A DNA stretch of 7,963 nt, taken from contig DASVBJ010000344.1 of NCBI GenBank assembly GCA_036375895.1, forward strand, positions 1 through 7,963. The letters are read 5' to 3'. The notes below the pieces were generated by a model. The model was given only the letters and a program-made list of their open reading frames with translations. It was not told the origin of the DNA and made no database searches. The stretch is from DASVBJ01 sp036375895. Its GTDB lineage: Bacteria; Actinomycetota; Actinomycetes; JACCUZ01. The position numbers were made by a program, and so were the translations under genes. Below are positions 1 to 5,427 of the stretch, piece after piece. Each line of letters opens with the position of its first letter. The first letter of the stretch is position 1.

Positions 1-448
1 TGAGCGGCTCAGAGGCGACCTGGCCGAGCCTCTCCGCCTCGGCGTCACTGCGGGCGGCCTGGGCGCGCTGGCGGGCCGCGACGTCGACCAGCGCACTGAC
101 GGTGACGGCGACCAGCAGGAACACCAGCAGCGCGATGATCGAGTCCCGGCCCTCCACGACGAGCGTGTGGTACGGCGGGGTGAGGAAGAAGTTCACGAGC
201 AGGAACGAGGCCACTGCGGCGGTGACGCCGGGCAGCAGCCCGCCGACAACCGAGACCACGACGACGGCCAGCAGGTACAGCAGCAGCACGCTGCCCAGTG
301 CCAGATCGCCACGCACGCCGACCAGCACTGCGGTCAGCGCCGGCAGCGCCAAGCCGGCCAGGACCAGGCCGAGTCGGCGACGCCGCGAGGTGAGGCCCTG
401 CCCGCGCCGGGAGAGCACGGTCGGGTCAGCGGTCGCGCCGACGGTCAC
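1..448 (-). CDS. KdpD-like DUF4118 membrane sensor, probable histidine kinase (partial, C-terminus beyond window)
   Basis: Only the first 149 codons are inside the window and the frame is open to the left edge. The visible part has a basic N-terminus (RRRR near residue 25), then about four hydrophobic segments (roughly 26-44, 49-68, 71-89 and 103-123). The motif NFFLTPPYHTL at 86-96 is the hallmark of the DUF4118 four-helix domain of KdpD, usually written NFFFTPP. A polar Ala/Arg/Glu-rich helix follows from about 124, as expected for the linker into a kinase core. Family knowledge: DUF4118 lies in the membrane part of KdpD-type kinases that respond to potassium or osmotic stress. Unlike classical KdpD, there is no N-terminal KdpD/USP cytosolic region before the helices. 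The GTG start overlaps the permease stop as GTGA, suggesting translational coupling; the SD-like GAGAGG abuts the start, so the exact start is uncertain. The kinase domain itself is not visible and is inferred. Confidence 0.8.
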   Translation of the reverse strand, partial: MTVGATADPTVLSRRGQGLTSRRRRLGLVLAGLALPALTAVLVGVRGDLALGSVLLLYLLAVVVVSVVGGLLPGVTAAVASFLLVNFFLTPPYHTLVVEGRDSIIALLVFLLVAVTVSALVDVAARQRAQAARSDAEAERLGQVASEPL

Positions 449-2460
449 CTCTCGACTGTTGCACGGCCGCCGTGCCGGGTGCTGGTGATCCCGGTGGGCA
501 GCTCGACCTCGCCGCCCAGGTTGATGGCCTCGCGGGCGACGCTGGCGTCGGCGGACCGCAGCTGCCAGGGGACGCTGGTCACCATCACACCCGGCCGGAA
601 CAGCAGCCGGGCCTTGAGTCGCAGCGCCGACTGGTTGTGCAACAGGTGCTCCCACCAGTGCCCGACGACGTACTCCGGGACGAACACGGCCACGACGTCG
701 CGGGGGCTGGCGCGCCGGATGTGCGTGACGTAGTCGAGAACCGGCCCCGTCACGTCGCGGTACGGGGAGTCGAGCACAACCAGGTCGACCGGGATGTCGC
801 GGTCGGCCCACTCCTGCTGCAGCGCCTGGGTCTCGGTGGGCGAGGTCTGCACCGTCAGCCCGACCAGGGTGGTCGGTCTGGTCGCGCGTGCGTAGGCGAG
901 AGCCTGCAGGGTGGGTGCATGCAGCCGGGACACGAGCACGACGGCGTGCACCCGGGCGGGCAGTGTGACGCCGGCGGGTGCGGGCCGCAGCTCCACGGCG
1001 ACTCGGTCGTAGTGCCGTTTGATGGCCCGCATCAGCACGAACAGCGCCGGCATGGCGATGACCACGATGTAGGCGCCGTGAGTGAACTTGGTGAACAGGA
1101 CCACCACGAGCACGAGAGCGGTGAAGACGGCGCCGACGCCGTTGACCATCCGAGACCGGTGCAGGTGCGTTCGCCGCTGCGGGGCGGACGCTGCGTGCAG
1201 CTCGGTGGTCCAGTGCCGGACCATCCCCCACTGGCTGAGGGTGAACGAGACGAACACGCCGATGATGTACAGCTGGATGAGCCGGGTGGTGGAGGCGTCG
1301 AAGGCATAGATGAGCAGCCCGGCGAGGGTGGCGAGCACGACGATCCCGTTCGAGAACACCAGCCGGTCGCCGCGGCGGTGGAACTGGCGCGGCAGGTACC
1401 CGTCGCCACCGAGGATGGAGGCCAGGATGGGGAACCCGTTGAACGCGGTGTTCGCCGCGAGCACCAGGATGGCGGCGGTGAAGGCCTGCACGGCGTAGAA
1501 GCCGAGGGCGTGGTGGCCGAACACGGCGCCGGCCAGCTGGGCGATCACCGTGCGCTGCTCGTAGCCGGCCGGAGCGCCGACGAGGCGGTCGGCGTCGTCG
1601 ACGACGTGGACGTGAGCGGCCAAGGCGAGCGCGGTGATGCCGGCGAACATGGTGACGGTCAGCCCGCCCATGATGGCCAAGGTGCTCGCGGCGTTGCGTG
1701 ACTTCGGCGGCTGGAAGTTCGGCACCCCGTTGGACACCGCCTCGACCCCGGTCAGCGCCGTGCAGCCGGAGGAGAACGCGCGCAGCACCAGCGCCACCAG
1801 CAGCAGCCCCGACACGTGGTGGGCGGGGGTGATGGAGAACGGGGCGGACTCCGCCGCCGGGGCGTCACCGGTGATGGCCCGGTAGCCGCCGACGACGAGC
1901 ATGAAGAAGACCGACGCGACGAACCCGTAAGTGGGGATCGCGAACACGGTGCCCGACTCCCGAACGCCGCGCAGGTTCATCACCGCCAGCAGGGCGACGA
2001 ACCCGAGGCTCAGCGCGACCGCATGCGGCGCGAGCTCCGGCATCGCGGAGACGATGTTCGCCACCCCGGCGGCGACCGAGACGGCGACGGTGAGCACGTA
2101 GTCGACGAGCAGGGCGCTGGCGGCGACCAGCGCCGCGTTCGGGCCGAGGTTGGCGCGGCTGACCGCGTAGGCGCCACCCCCGTTCGGGTAGGCGTGGCAG
2201 GTCTGACGGTAGGACGCGACCACGACCACCAACAGCAGGATGACCGCGCCGGCCACCCACGGCGCCAGGTGCAGCAGCGAGACTCCGCCGAGGCTCAGAA
2301 CGAGCAGTATCTCCTCGGTCGCGTACGCGTTGGACGACAGCGGGTCGCTGCAGAACACGGGCAGAGCCAGCTTCTTCGGCAGCAGCGTCTCGCCGAGGCG
2401 TTCACTGCGCAGCGGCCGACCCACCAGCAGCCGCTTCGGGGCGGTCAACAGGGCGCTCAC
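445..2460 (-). CDS. kimA: KimA-family potassium permease (APC superfamily)
   Basis: The product (671 aa) resembles Bacillus subtilis KimA (YdaO), a high-affinity K+/H+ symporter of the APC superfamily, over its whole length. Visible KimA-type motifs are CSDPLSSNAYATE (38-49), SYRQTCHAYPNGGGAYAVS (83-101), LLVDYVLTVAVSVAAG (117-132), RAFSSGCTALTGVEAVSN (227-244), VLAANTAFNGFP (333-344) and FVSFTLSQ (403-410). D39, Y46, D120 and Y121 align, from memory, with potassium-site residues of KimA. About 12 hydrophobic helices end near 480; a cytosolic domain follows (about 500-635) with HNQSALRLKARLLF at 608-621, matching the KimA C-terminal domain. The frame stays open far upstream, but GTG at 2460 is preferred: it has GGAGG eight bases upstream, and homology begins here (APKRLLVGRPL). 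The stop overlaps the KdpD-like gene. In Firmicutes KimA is controlled by c-di-AMP; I see no such riboswitch here. Potassium specificity is inferred from homology. Confidence 0.88.
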   Translation of the reverse strand: MSALLTAPKRLLVGRPLRSERLGETLLPKKLALPVFCSDPLSSNAYATEEILLVLSLGGVSLLHLAPWVAGAVILLLVVVVASYRQTCHAYPNGGGAYAVSRANLGPNAALVAASALLVDYVLTVAVSVAAGVANIVSAMPELAPHAVALSLGFVALLAVMNLRGVRESGTVFAIPTYGFVASVFFMLVVGGYRAITGDAPAAESAPFSITPAHHVSGLLLVALVLRAFSSGCTALTGVEAVSNGVPNFQPPKSRNAASTLAIMGGLTVTMFAGITALALAAHVHVVDDADRLVGAPAGYEQRTVIAQLAGAVFGHHALGFYAVQAFTAAILVLAANTAFNGFPILASILGGDGYLPRQFHRRGDRLVFSNGIVVLATLAGLLIYAFDASTTRLIQLYIIGVFVSFTLSQWGMVRHWTTELHAASAPQRRTHLHRSRMVNGVGAVFTALVLVVVLFTKFTHGAYIVVIAMPALFVLMRAIKRHYDRVAVELRPAPAGVTLPARVHAVVLVSRLHAPTLQALAYARATRPTTLVGLTVQTSPTETQALQQEWADRDIPVDLVVLDSPYRDVTGPVLDYVTHIRRASPRDVVAVFVPEYVVGHWWEHLLHNQSALRLKARLLFRPGVMVTSVPWQLRSADASVAREAINLGGEVELPTGITSTRHGGRATVER

Positions 2461-2468
2461 CCGGTCAG

Positions 2469-2473
2469 CCTCC
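2469..2473 (-). promoter_or_regulatory. Ribosome binding site of the KimA-like gene
   Basis: GGAGG on the minus strand lies eight bases before the GTG at 2460. It decides that start over the much longer upstream extension of the open frame, which would run through the control region into the divergent gene. Confidence 0.75.
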
Positions 2474-2496
2474 GCCGGAGTCGACGCTCTCTGCAG

Positions 2497-2550
2497 CGAC
2501 GTTGACGCCGCTCTGACGGCCCAGCCGCCGATCTTGACGCAATCTTGACG
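2497..2550 (-). promoter_or_regulatory. Four-unit 11-nt direct-repeat array, candidate OmpR/PhoB-class operator
   Basis: Read on the minus strand, two units sit end to end (CGTCAAGATTG, CGTCAAGATCG; 2529-2550). After a 10-nt gap come two more (CGTCAGAGCGG, CGTCAACGTCG; 2497-2518). All four share CGTCA and end in G. An 11-nt period in direct orientation is the established layout for winged-helix response regulators, which bind head-to-tail on one helix face (PHO-box type). The array lies upstream of the KimA-like gene and in the region shared with the divergent nitroreductase. The candidate regulator, KdpE-like or PhoP-like, is inferred from the neighbouring KdpD-like sensor; no response regulator is in the window. 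I could not fix a convincing -10/-35 pair for either gene here. Confidence 0.55.
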
Positions 2551-2590
2551 GCCGCGACCCGATCGGTGTGACTCCAGGGCTTGCCAGCCA

Positions 2591-2625
2591 CCCACCGCAC
2601 GCTCAGGCTGCGGATGGGCGGTGGG
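2591..2625 (+). promoter_or_regulatory. Inverted repeat overlapping the nitroreductase Shine-Dalgarno region
   Basis: CCCACCGC (2591-2598) is the exact reverse complement of GCGGTGGG (2618-2625), with 19 bases between. The right arm runs into the GGGGAGG ribosome binding site. If transcribed, the stem would partly cover that site. It could be chance in GC-rich DNA. Confidence 0.25.
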
Positions 2626-2629
2626 GAGG
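2623..2629 (+). promoter_or_regulatory. Ribosome binding site of the Acg-type nitroreductase gene
   Basis: GGGGAGG stands six bases before GTG 2636. It favours that start over the in-frame GTG at 2621, which would place this SD inside the coding region. Confidence 0.7.
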
Positions 2630-2635
2630 TGGATC

Positions 2636-3691
2636 GTGGCTGACGACCAGCAGGAGCTGTTGCAGGACCCGACGATGCGGGCCTGGTGGCTGGACAGCGA
2701 CGAGTTCCCAGCCGGCGGGTCCGTGGCGGACGCACTGCGGTTCTGTGTCCGGTACGCCGTGCTGGCGCCGAGCGGCCACAACGCGCAGCCGTGGTGGTTC
2801 CACGTCGACGGCACGTCCGTCACGGTCGGCCTCGACGTGACCCGCGGCCTGCCGGTCCTGGACCCCGACGACCGCGAGTCACTGATGAGCGTCGGCGCGG
2901 CGGCGTTCACGCTTCGGGTCGCACTCGCCCACTTCGGGTTCCCGGTCGACGTGTCCACCTGGCCCGACCCGACGGATCCGCATGCCTGCCTGCGTCTGGA
3001 CGTGTCCGGGCCAGGGGGCGTGGACGCCGAGCTGGACACGCTCTTCGACGCGATCACGCGCCGGCGCACCAGCCGGGCTGCCTTCTACGAACGGCCCGTC
3101 CCCGAGGACGTCATGCGGATGCTTGTCGCCGACGCCGAGCAGGAACGTGCCACGCTCAGCGTCATCGCCGACCAGACGCGACGCCTTGCTGTCGCCGAGC
3201 TCGTCAGCGTCGCAGATCGGGAGCAGATGTCCGACAGGCGGTTCCGGCGCGAGCTCGCCAGCTGGATCCGGCCCACCCACAGCCACCGACTCGACGGCAT
3301 CCACTGGCACGGCTCCGCGCTCGCCGAGCTGCTGTCGGCGGCAACGCCCCTGGTGGTACGCACCTTCGACCTCGGCGACGGCGAGGCTGCCCGCGACCAC
3401 AACCTCGCCGTGGGCTCCCCGCTCCTTGCCGTGCTGACCACCCCGGCCGACGACCGATCGGCGTGGCTGAGCGCGGGGCAGGCCTTGGGTCGAGTGCTGC
3501 TGCGTGCCGCAGCGAGCGACCTGAGCGTTGGCTACCTCAACCAGCCCGTAGAGGTCGAGCACCTTCGACCCAGGCTCAGCGAGACGGTCAGAGTGCCGGG
3601 TGTCCCGCAGCTGCTGCTGCGCCTCGGCTACGGACCACTCACACCTCCACAGCCCCGCCGGCCCGCAGAGGAGGTGCTCGGGCGCGCCTGA
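2636..3691 (+). CDS. Acg-family FMN nitroreductase-like protein
   Basis: The 351-aa product matches the Acg family (Mycobacterium tuberculosis Rv2032-type), a two-lobed nitroreductase-fold group. Recognisable segments are RYAVLAPSGHNAQPWWF (39-55), the FMN-contact type motif of nitroreductases; DAITRRRTSRAAF (138-150); DHNLAVGSPLLAVLTT (254-269); and GQALGRVLLRAAASDLSVGY (281-300). No signal peptide or membrane helix is seen, so it is probably cytosolic. Family knowledge: Acg proteins bind FMN; some are thought to sequester rather than turn over flavin, and several belong to hypoxia/dormancy regulons, so a catalytic activity should not be assumed. GTG 2636 was chosen for its well-placed SD. 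The gene is divergent from the KimA-like permease and may share its control region. The palindrome at 3760-3801 probably ends its transcript. Family assignment is firm; substrate is unknown. Confidence 0.82.
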   Translation: MADDQQELLQDPTMRAWWLDSDEFPAGGSVADALRFCVRYAVLAPSGHNAQPWWFHVDGTSVTVGLDVTRGLPVLDPDDRESLMSVGAAAFTLRVALAHFGFPVDVSTWPDPTDPHACLRLDVSGPGGVDAELDTLFDAITRRRTSRAAFYERPVPEDVMRMLVADAEQERATLSVIADQTRRLAVAELVSVADREQMSDRRFRRELASWIRPTHSHRLDGIHWHGSALAELLSAATPLVVRTFDLGDGEAARDHNLAVGSPLLAVLTTPADDRSAWLSAGQALGRVLLRAAASDLSVGYLNQPVEVEHLRPRLSETVRVPGVPQLLLRLGYGPLTPPQPRRPAEEVLGRA

Positions 3692-3759
3692 GCCGCCGGG
3701 GGAGGCACGCGGCCTGCCGCGCTGCTCGGCCGAGGGAAGGGGCGTCTCGGCTGGACGAG

Positions 3760-3801
3760 CCGTGGGCCGGTGCCCCCTCGCGAGGGGGCACCGGCCCACG
3801 G
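3760..3801. terminator. 42-bp perfect palindrome, probable bidirectional terminator
   Basis: Two 21-base arms meet with no spacer, centred on CTCG/CGAG between 3780 and 3781. An RNA from either strand would fold into a very stable GC-rich hairpin. It lies 68 bases after the nitroreductase stop and 22 bases beyond the 3' end of the oppositely transcribed tRNA-His, so it suits both converging transcripts. No T-run follows on either side, which is common for actinobacterial hairpin terminators. A protein-binding role is possible but less likely from its position. Confidence 0.75.
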
Positions 3802-3823
3802 AACGCCTCTGACCTGCAGGCCC

Positions 3824-3900
3824 TGGGGTGAGTGACGGGACTTGAACCCGCGGCCACCTGGACCACAACCAGGTGCTCTACCAACTGAGCTACACCCACC
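3824..3900 (-). tRNA. tRNA-His (anticodon GTG)
   Basis: A full cloverleaf can be drawn on the minus strand. The acceptor stem GTGGGTG pairs with CACTCAC (one G-U pair). The D-arm has AGCTCAGTTGGTAGAGC. The anticodon stem CCTGG/CCAGG encloses loop TTGTGGT with anticodon GTG at 3864-3866. The T-arm has GGGTTCAAGTCCC. An extra G sits at 3900 before the acceptor stem, opposite discriminator C (3827); this G-1:C73 pair is the identity element of bacterial tRNA-His. CCA is encoded (3824-3826). orn lies upstream on the same strand, with 126 bases between, and the large palindrome lies downstream. Confidence 0.97.
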
Positions 3901-3930
3901 ATTGCGCCGCACGAGTGCCGCGCCCGGGAA

Positions 3931-3936
3931 AGCATA
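3931..3936 (-). promoter_or_regulatory. Candidate -10 box of tRNA-His
   Basis: TATGCT, preceded by TG (TGTATGCT), fits the TAnnnT pattern of housekeeping promoters. It sits about 30 bases before the mature tRNA, implying a 5' leader of roughly 20-25 bases for RNase P to remove. No good -35 hexamer is seen at the usual distance. Confidence 0.4.
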
Positions 3937-4026
3937 CAAGCCGCGGCCAGTGTTCCCGTGCGTGTGGGGGGAGCAAGTCCGGGATCTACCGGGCAGCCGC
4001 CTACGCCACGTGGCAGGGGAGAGGAG

Positions 4027-4653
4027 TCAGACCTCGGTCGGCGCGGGCGGGGTGAGGGTGAACCGGGCGGCCATCGCCTTCGCGGCCTCCGAGTCGGGCC
4101 CGGGTTGCGGGACGAAGACCGTCTGCCGGTAGAACTTCAGCTCCTCGATGCTCTCGCGGATGTCGGCCAGCGCGCGGTGCCCACCGGTCTTCGCGGGGGA
4201 GTTGAAGTAGACCCTGGGATACCACCGCCGGACCAGCTCCTTGATCGAGGAGACGTCGACGATGCGGTAGTGCATGTGCGCCTCGAGCGTCGGCATGTCC
4301 CGCGCGAGGTAGCCCCGGTCGACGAACACCGTGTTGCCGGCGAGCGGGGCCTTGCGGGCGACCGGCACGTGCTCACGGACGTATCCGAGCACGAGCTCCT
4401 CGGCCTCGGCCATGGTGCGCCCGGCGGGCAGCTCGGCGAGCAGCCCGGAGCTCGTGTGCATGTCGCGGACCACGTCGACCATCTGGTCGAGGGCCTCCTG
4501 CGGGGGCCGGATCACGACGTCGACGCCGTCCCCGAGCACGTTGAGGTCGGAGTCGGTGACGAGTGCGGCAACCTCGATGAGGGCGTCGCGCTCGAGGTCG
4601 AGGCCGGTCATCTCGCAGTCGATCCACACGAGCCGGTCGTTGCGGTCGTTCAT
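4027..4653 (-). CDS. orn: Oligoribonuclease (DEDDh 3'-5' exoribonuclease)
   Basis: The 208-aa product is a full-length Orn. It degrades very short RNAs, mainly dinucleotides including pGpG, at the end of RNA decay and of c-di-GMP turnover, and acts in the cytosol as a homodimer. The DEDDh catalytic set is complete: WIDCEMTGLD (10-19) gives D12 and E14; GNTVFVDRGYLARDMP (106-121) gives D112; GGHRALADIRESIEEL (157-172) gives H159 and D164. The YRIVDVSSIKELVRRWYP segment (129-146) is also typical. ATG 4653 is used because the conserved N-terminus begins there; AGGG lies eight bases upstream, a weak but usable SD. It starts 17 bases after the small membrane protein gene and is probably co-transcribed with it. 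tRNA-His follows downstream, an arrangement also known to me from Streptomyces. Confidence 0.96.
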   Translation of the reverse strand: MNDRNDRLVWIDCEMTGLDLERDALIEVAALVTDSDLNVLGDGVDVVIRPPQEALDQMVDVVRDMHTSSGLLAELPAGRTMAEAEELVLGYVREHVPVARKAPLAGNTVFVDRGYLARDMPTLEAHMHYRIVDVSSIKELVRRWYPRVYFNSPAKTGGHRALADIRESIEELKFYRQTVFVPQPGPDSEAAKAMAARFTLTPPAPTEV

Positions 4654-4670
4654 GGCCGCCACCCTATGGG

Positions 4671-4985
4671 TCAGCGGCGTTCGTCGTGGTGGTGGTGCGC
4701 GCTGCGCAGCGTCACGCCGGACAAGGACATGGCCGCCCAGCAGAGCAGGCCGAGCACGGTGAGCAGGCCACCGACTGCGAGGGCGACGCCTACACCGGCG
4801 CCGCTCCACACCAGGGCGAACGGCACGAGGGCCAGCGCGAACGGCCCCCAGATCAGGGTCTCCCGCACCGGCTCGGGCATGGGGCGGCGGTGCCGACGGG
4901 ACGCGGCGGCGGACCCATGGGCAGGGCCGGCCGGTCGTGCGGCCGGACGCTCGGGCGGGCCCGAGCGGCGGCGGTGCTTGGACAC
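4671..4985 (-). CDS. Small two-helix membrane protein with His-rich tail, function unknown
   Basis: The 104-aa product has a basic, Pro/Ala-rich N-terminus (1-40, many Arg), two hydrophobic segments (about 45-61 and 64-86), and a short polar tail with four consecutive His then DERR (97-104). This is a small integral membrane protein with a cytosolic positive N-terminus; I recognise no functional family. No Shine-Dalgarno precedes GTG 4985. A TACCCT -10-like box lies six bases upstream, so a leaderless message is plausible and supports this start; the in-frame ATG for residue 36 also lacks an SD. It precedes orn by 17 bases, suggesting an operon. The His cluster might bind metal, but that is speculation. 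Confidence 0.6.
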   Translation of the reverse strand: MSKHRRRSGPPERPAARPAGPAHGSAAASRRHRRPMPEPVRETLIWGPFALALVPFALVWSGAGVGVALAVGGLLTVLGLLCWAAMSLSGVTLRSAHHHHDERR

Positions 4986-4991
4986 CGAGCC

Positions 4992-4997
4992 AGGGTA
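4992..4997 (-). promoter_or_regulatory. Candidate -10 box for the small membrane protein (leaderless)
   Basis: TACCCT fits TAnnnT and is separated by six bases from GTG 4985. Transcription would begin at or next to the start codon, matching the absence of a Shine-Dalgarno sequence. No convincing -35 is visible. Confidence 0.35.
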
Positions 4998-5048
4998 CGT
5001 CGGGTCCCGGCCGCACCCGTCCGCGGGGGGACCGAGGGCCTACCGCTG

Positions 5049-5069
5049 TTCAGCCTGTACTGAATTCAG
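5049..5069 (+). promoter_or_regulatory. Candidate ArsR/SmtB operator upstream of the metal-sensor gene
   Basis: TTCAG (5049-5053) and CTGAA (5060-5064) form an inverted repeat with a 6-base spacer. The second arm is also half of the perfect palindrome CTGAATTCAG (5060-5069). The TTCAGCC element occurs twice, 16 bases apart (5049 and 5065). The site lies just upstream of the candidate -10 box, where an ArsR-family repressor would block polymerase. It sits in the 106-bp gap between divergent genes and could also affect the small membrane protein gene. Confidence 0.5.
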
Positions 5070-5078
5070 CCAGCCATG

Positions 5079-5084
5079 TATGGT
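5079..5084 (+). promoter_or_regulatory. Candidate -10 box of the metal-sensor operon (leaderless)
   Basis: TATGGT fits TAnnnT and ends seven bases before ATG 5092, so the transcript would begin at about the start codon. No Shine-Dalgarno sequence precedes the ATG, consistent with leaderless translation, which is common in actinobacteria. The -35 region is poor. Confidence 0.45.
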
Positions 5085-5091
5085 CGACGTC

Positions 5092-5427
5092 ATGACGGTG
5101 CCGCCCCCGGCGTACCCCCTCGACGCCGCCCTGGAGACCCTCGACCGGGTCGGCCGCGCGCTGTCGGACCGCACGCGGCGCCGCATCCTGCTGCAGCTCG
5201 CCGCAGGCCCGGCCTACCCTGCCGACCTCGCCGCTGCGCTCGGCGTGAGCCGGCCCGGCATGTCCAACCATCTCTCCTGCCTACGCGACTGCGGGCTGGT
5301 CGTCGCCGAGCCGGAGGGGCGCCGAGTGGCCTACCGTCTCGCCGACGGGCGGCTCGCGCACGCGCTCACCGACCTCGCCGGGCTGCGGCTGCACCCCGCC
5401 CTCGGTCACGACGCGGTGCCCGCGTGA
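5092..5427 (+). CDS. CmtR-type ArsR/SmtB metal-sensing repressor
   Basis: The 111-aa product is a winged-helix ArsR/SmtB repressor. R22-ALSDRTRRRILLQL-36 is the family N-terminal helix pattern. LAAALGVSRPGMSNHLSCL (46-64) is the recognition region. EGRRVAYRLAD (75-85) is the wing. The segment NHLSCLRDCGLVVA (59-72) closely resembles CmtR of M. tuberculosis, a Cd(II)/Pb(II) sensor in which two Cys of this helix bind metal; here they are C63 and C67. The third CmtR ligand, a Cys in the C-terminal tail (C102), has no equivalent: the tail has only H101 and H106. The metal spectrum may therefore differ. Apo-repressor is expected to bind the operator before its own gene and release on metal binding. 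The stop overlaps the next gene as GTGA. ATG is supported by homology length and by the leaderless promoter. Family is firm; metal identity is inferred. Confidence 0.87.
   Translation: MTVPPPAYPLDAALETLDRVGRALSDRTRRRILLQLAAGPAYPADLAAALGVSRPGMSNHLSCLRDCGLVVAEPEGRRVAYRLADGRLAHALTDLAGLRLHPALGHDAVPA

Noticed and set aside
472..1701. Long plus-strand frame opposite the KimA-like gene
   Set aside because: Its low-complexity Gly/Asp/Glu/His product has no family features and is antisense to a clear permease.
2461..2635. c-di-AMP (ydaO-type) riboswitch before the KimA-like gene
   Set aside because: I looked because Firmicutes kimA often has one. The leader is short and I see none of its conserved segments.
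2551..2635. DosR-type hypoxia box before the Acg-type gene
   Set aside because: Some Acg genes have one, but no GGGAC-type palindrome is present here.
2461..3069. Upstream extension of the KimA-like reading frame (about 200 codons)
   Set aside because: The frame stays open by GC bias, but it runs antisense through the control region and the nitroreductase gene. Permease homology and a good SD both begin at 2460.
3628..3939. Minus-strand frames reading through the tRNA
   Set aside because: Their peptides (for example GVAQLVEHL) are the familiar false translations of a tRNA gene.
4005..4014. GCCACGTGGC palindrome after orn
   Set aside because: It is a single 10-bp palindrome with no paired element or context; likely chance in GC-rich DNA.
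3958..5091. Long plus-strand frame that reads into the metal-sensor gene
   Set aside because: Its first part is antisense to orn and the small membrane protein; only the last 112 codons, from ATG 5092, encode a recognisable protein.
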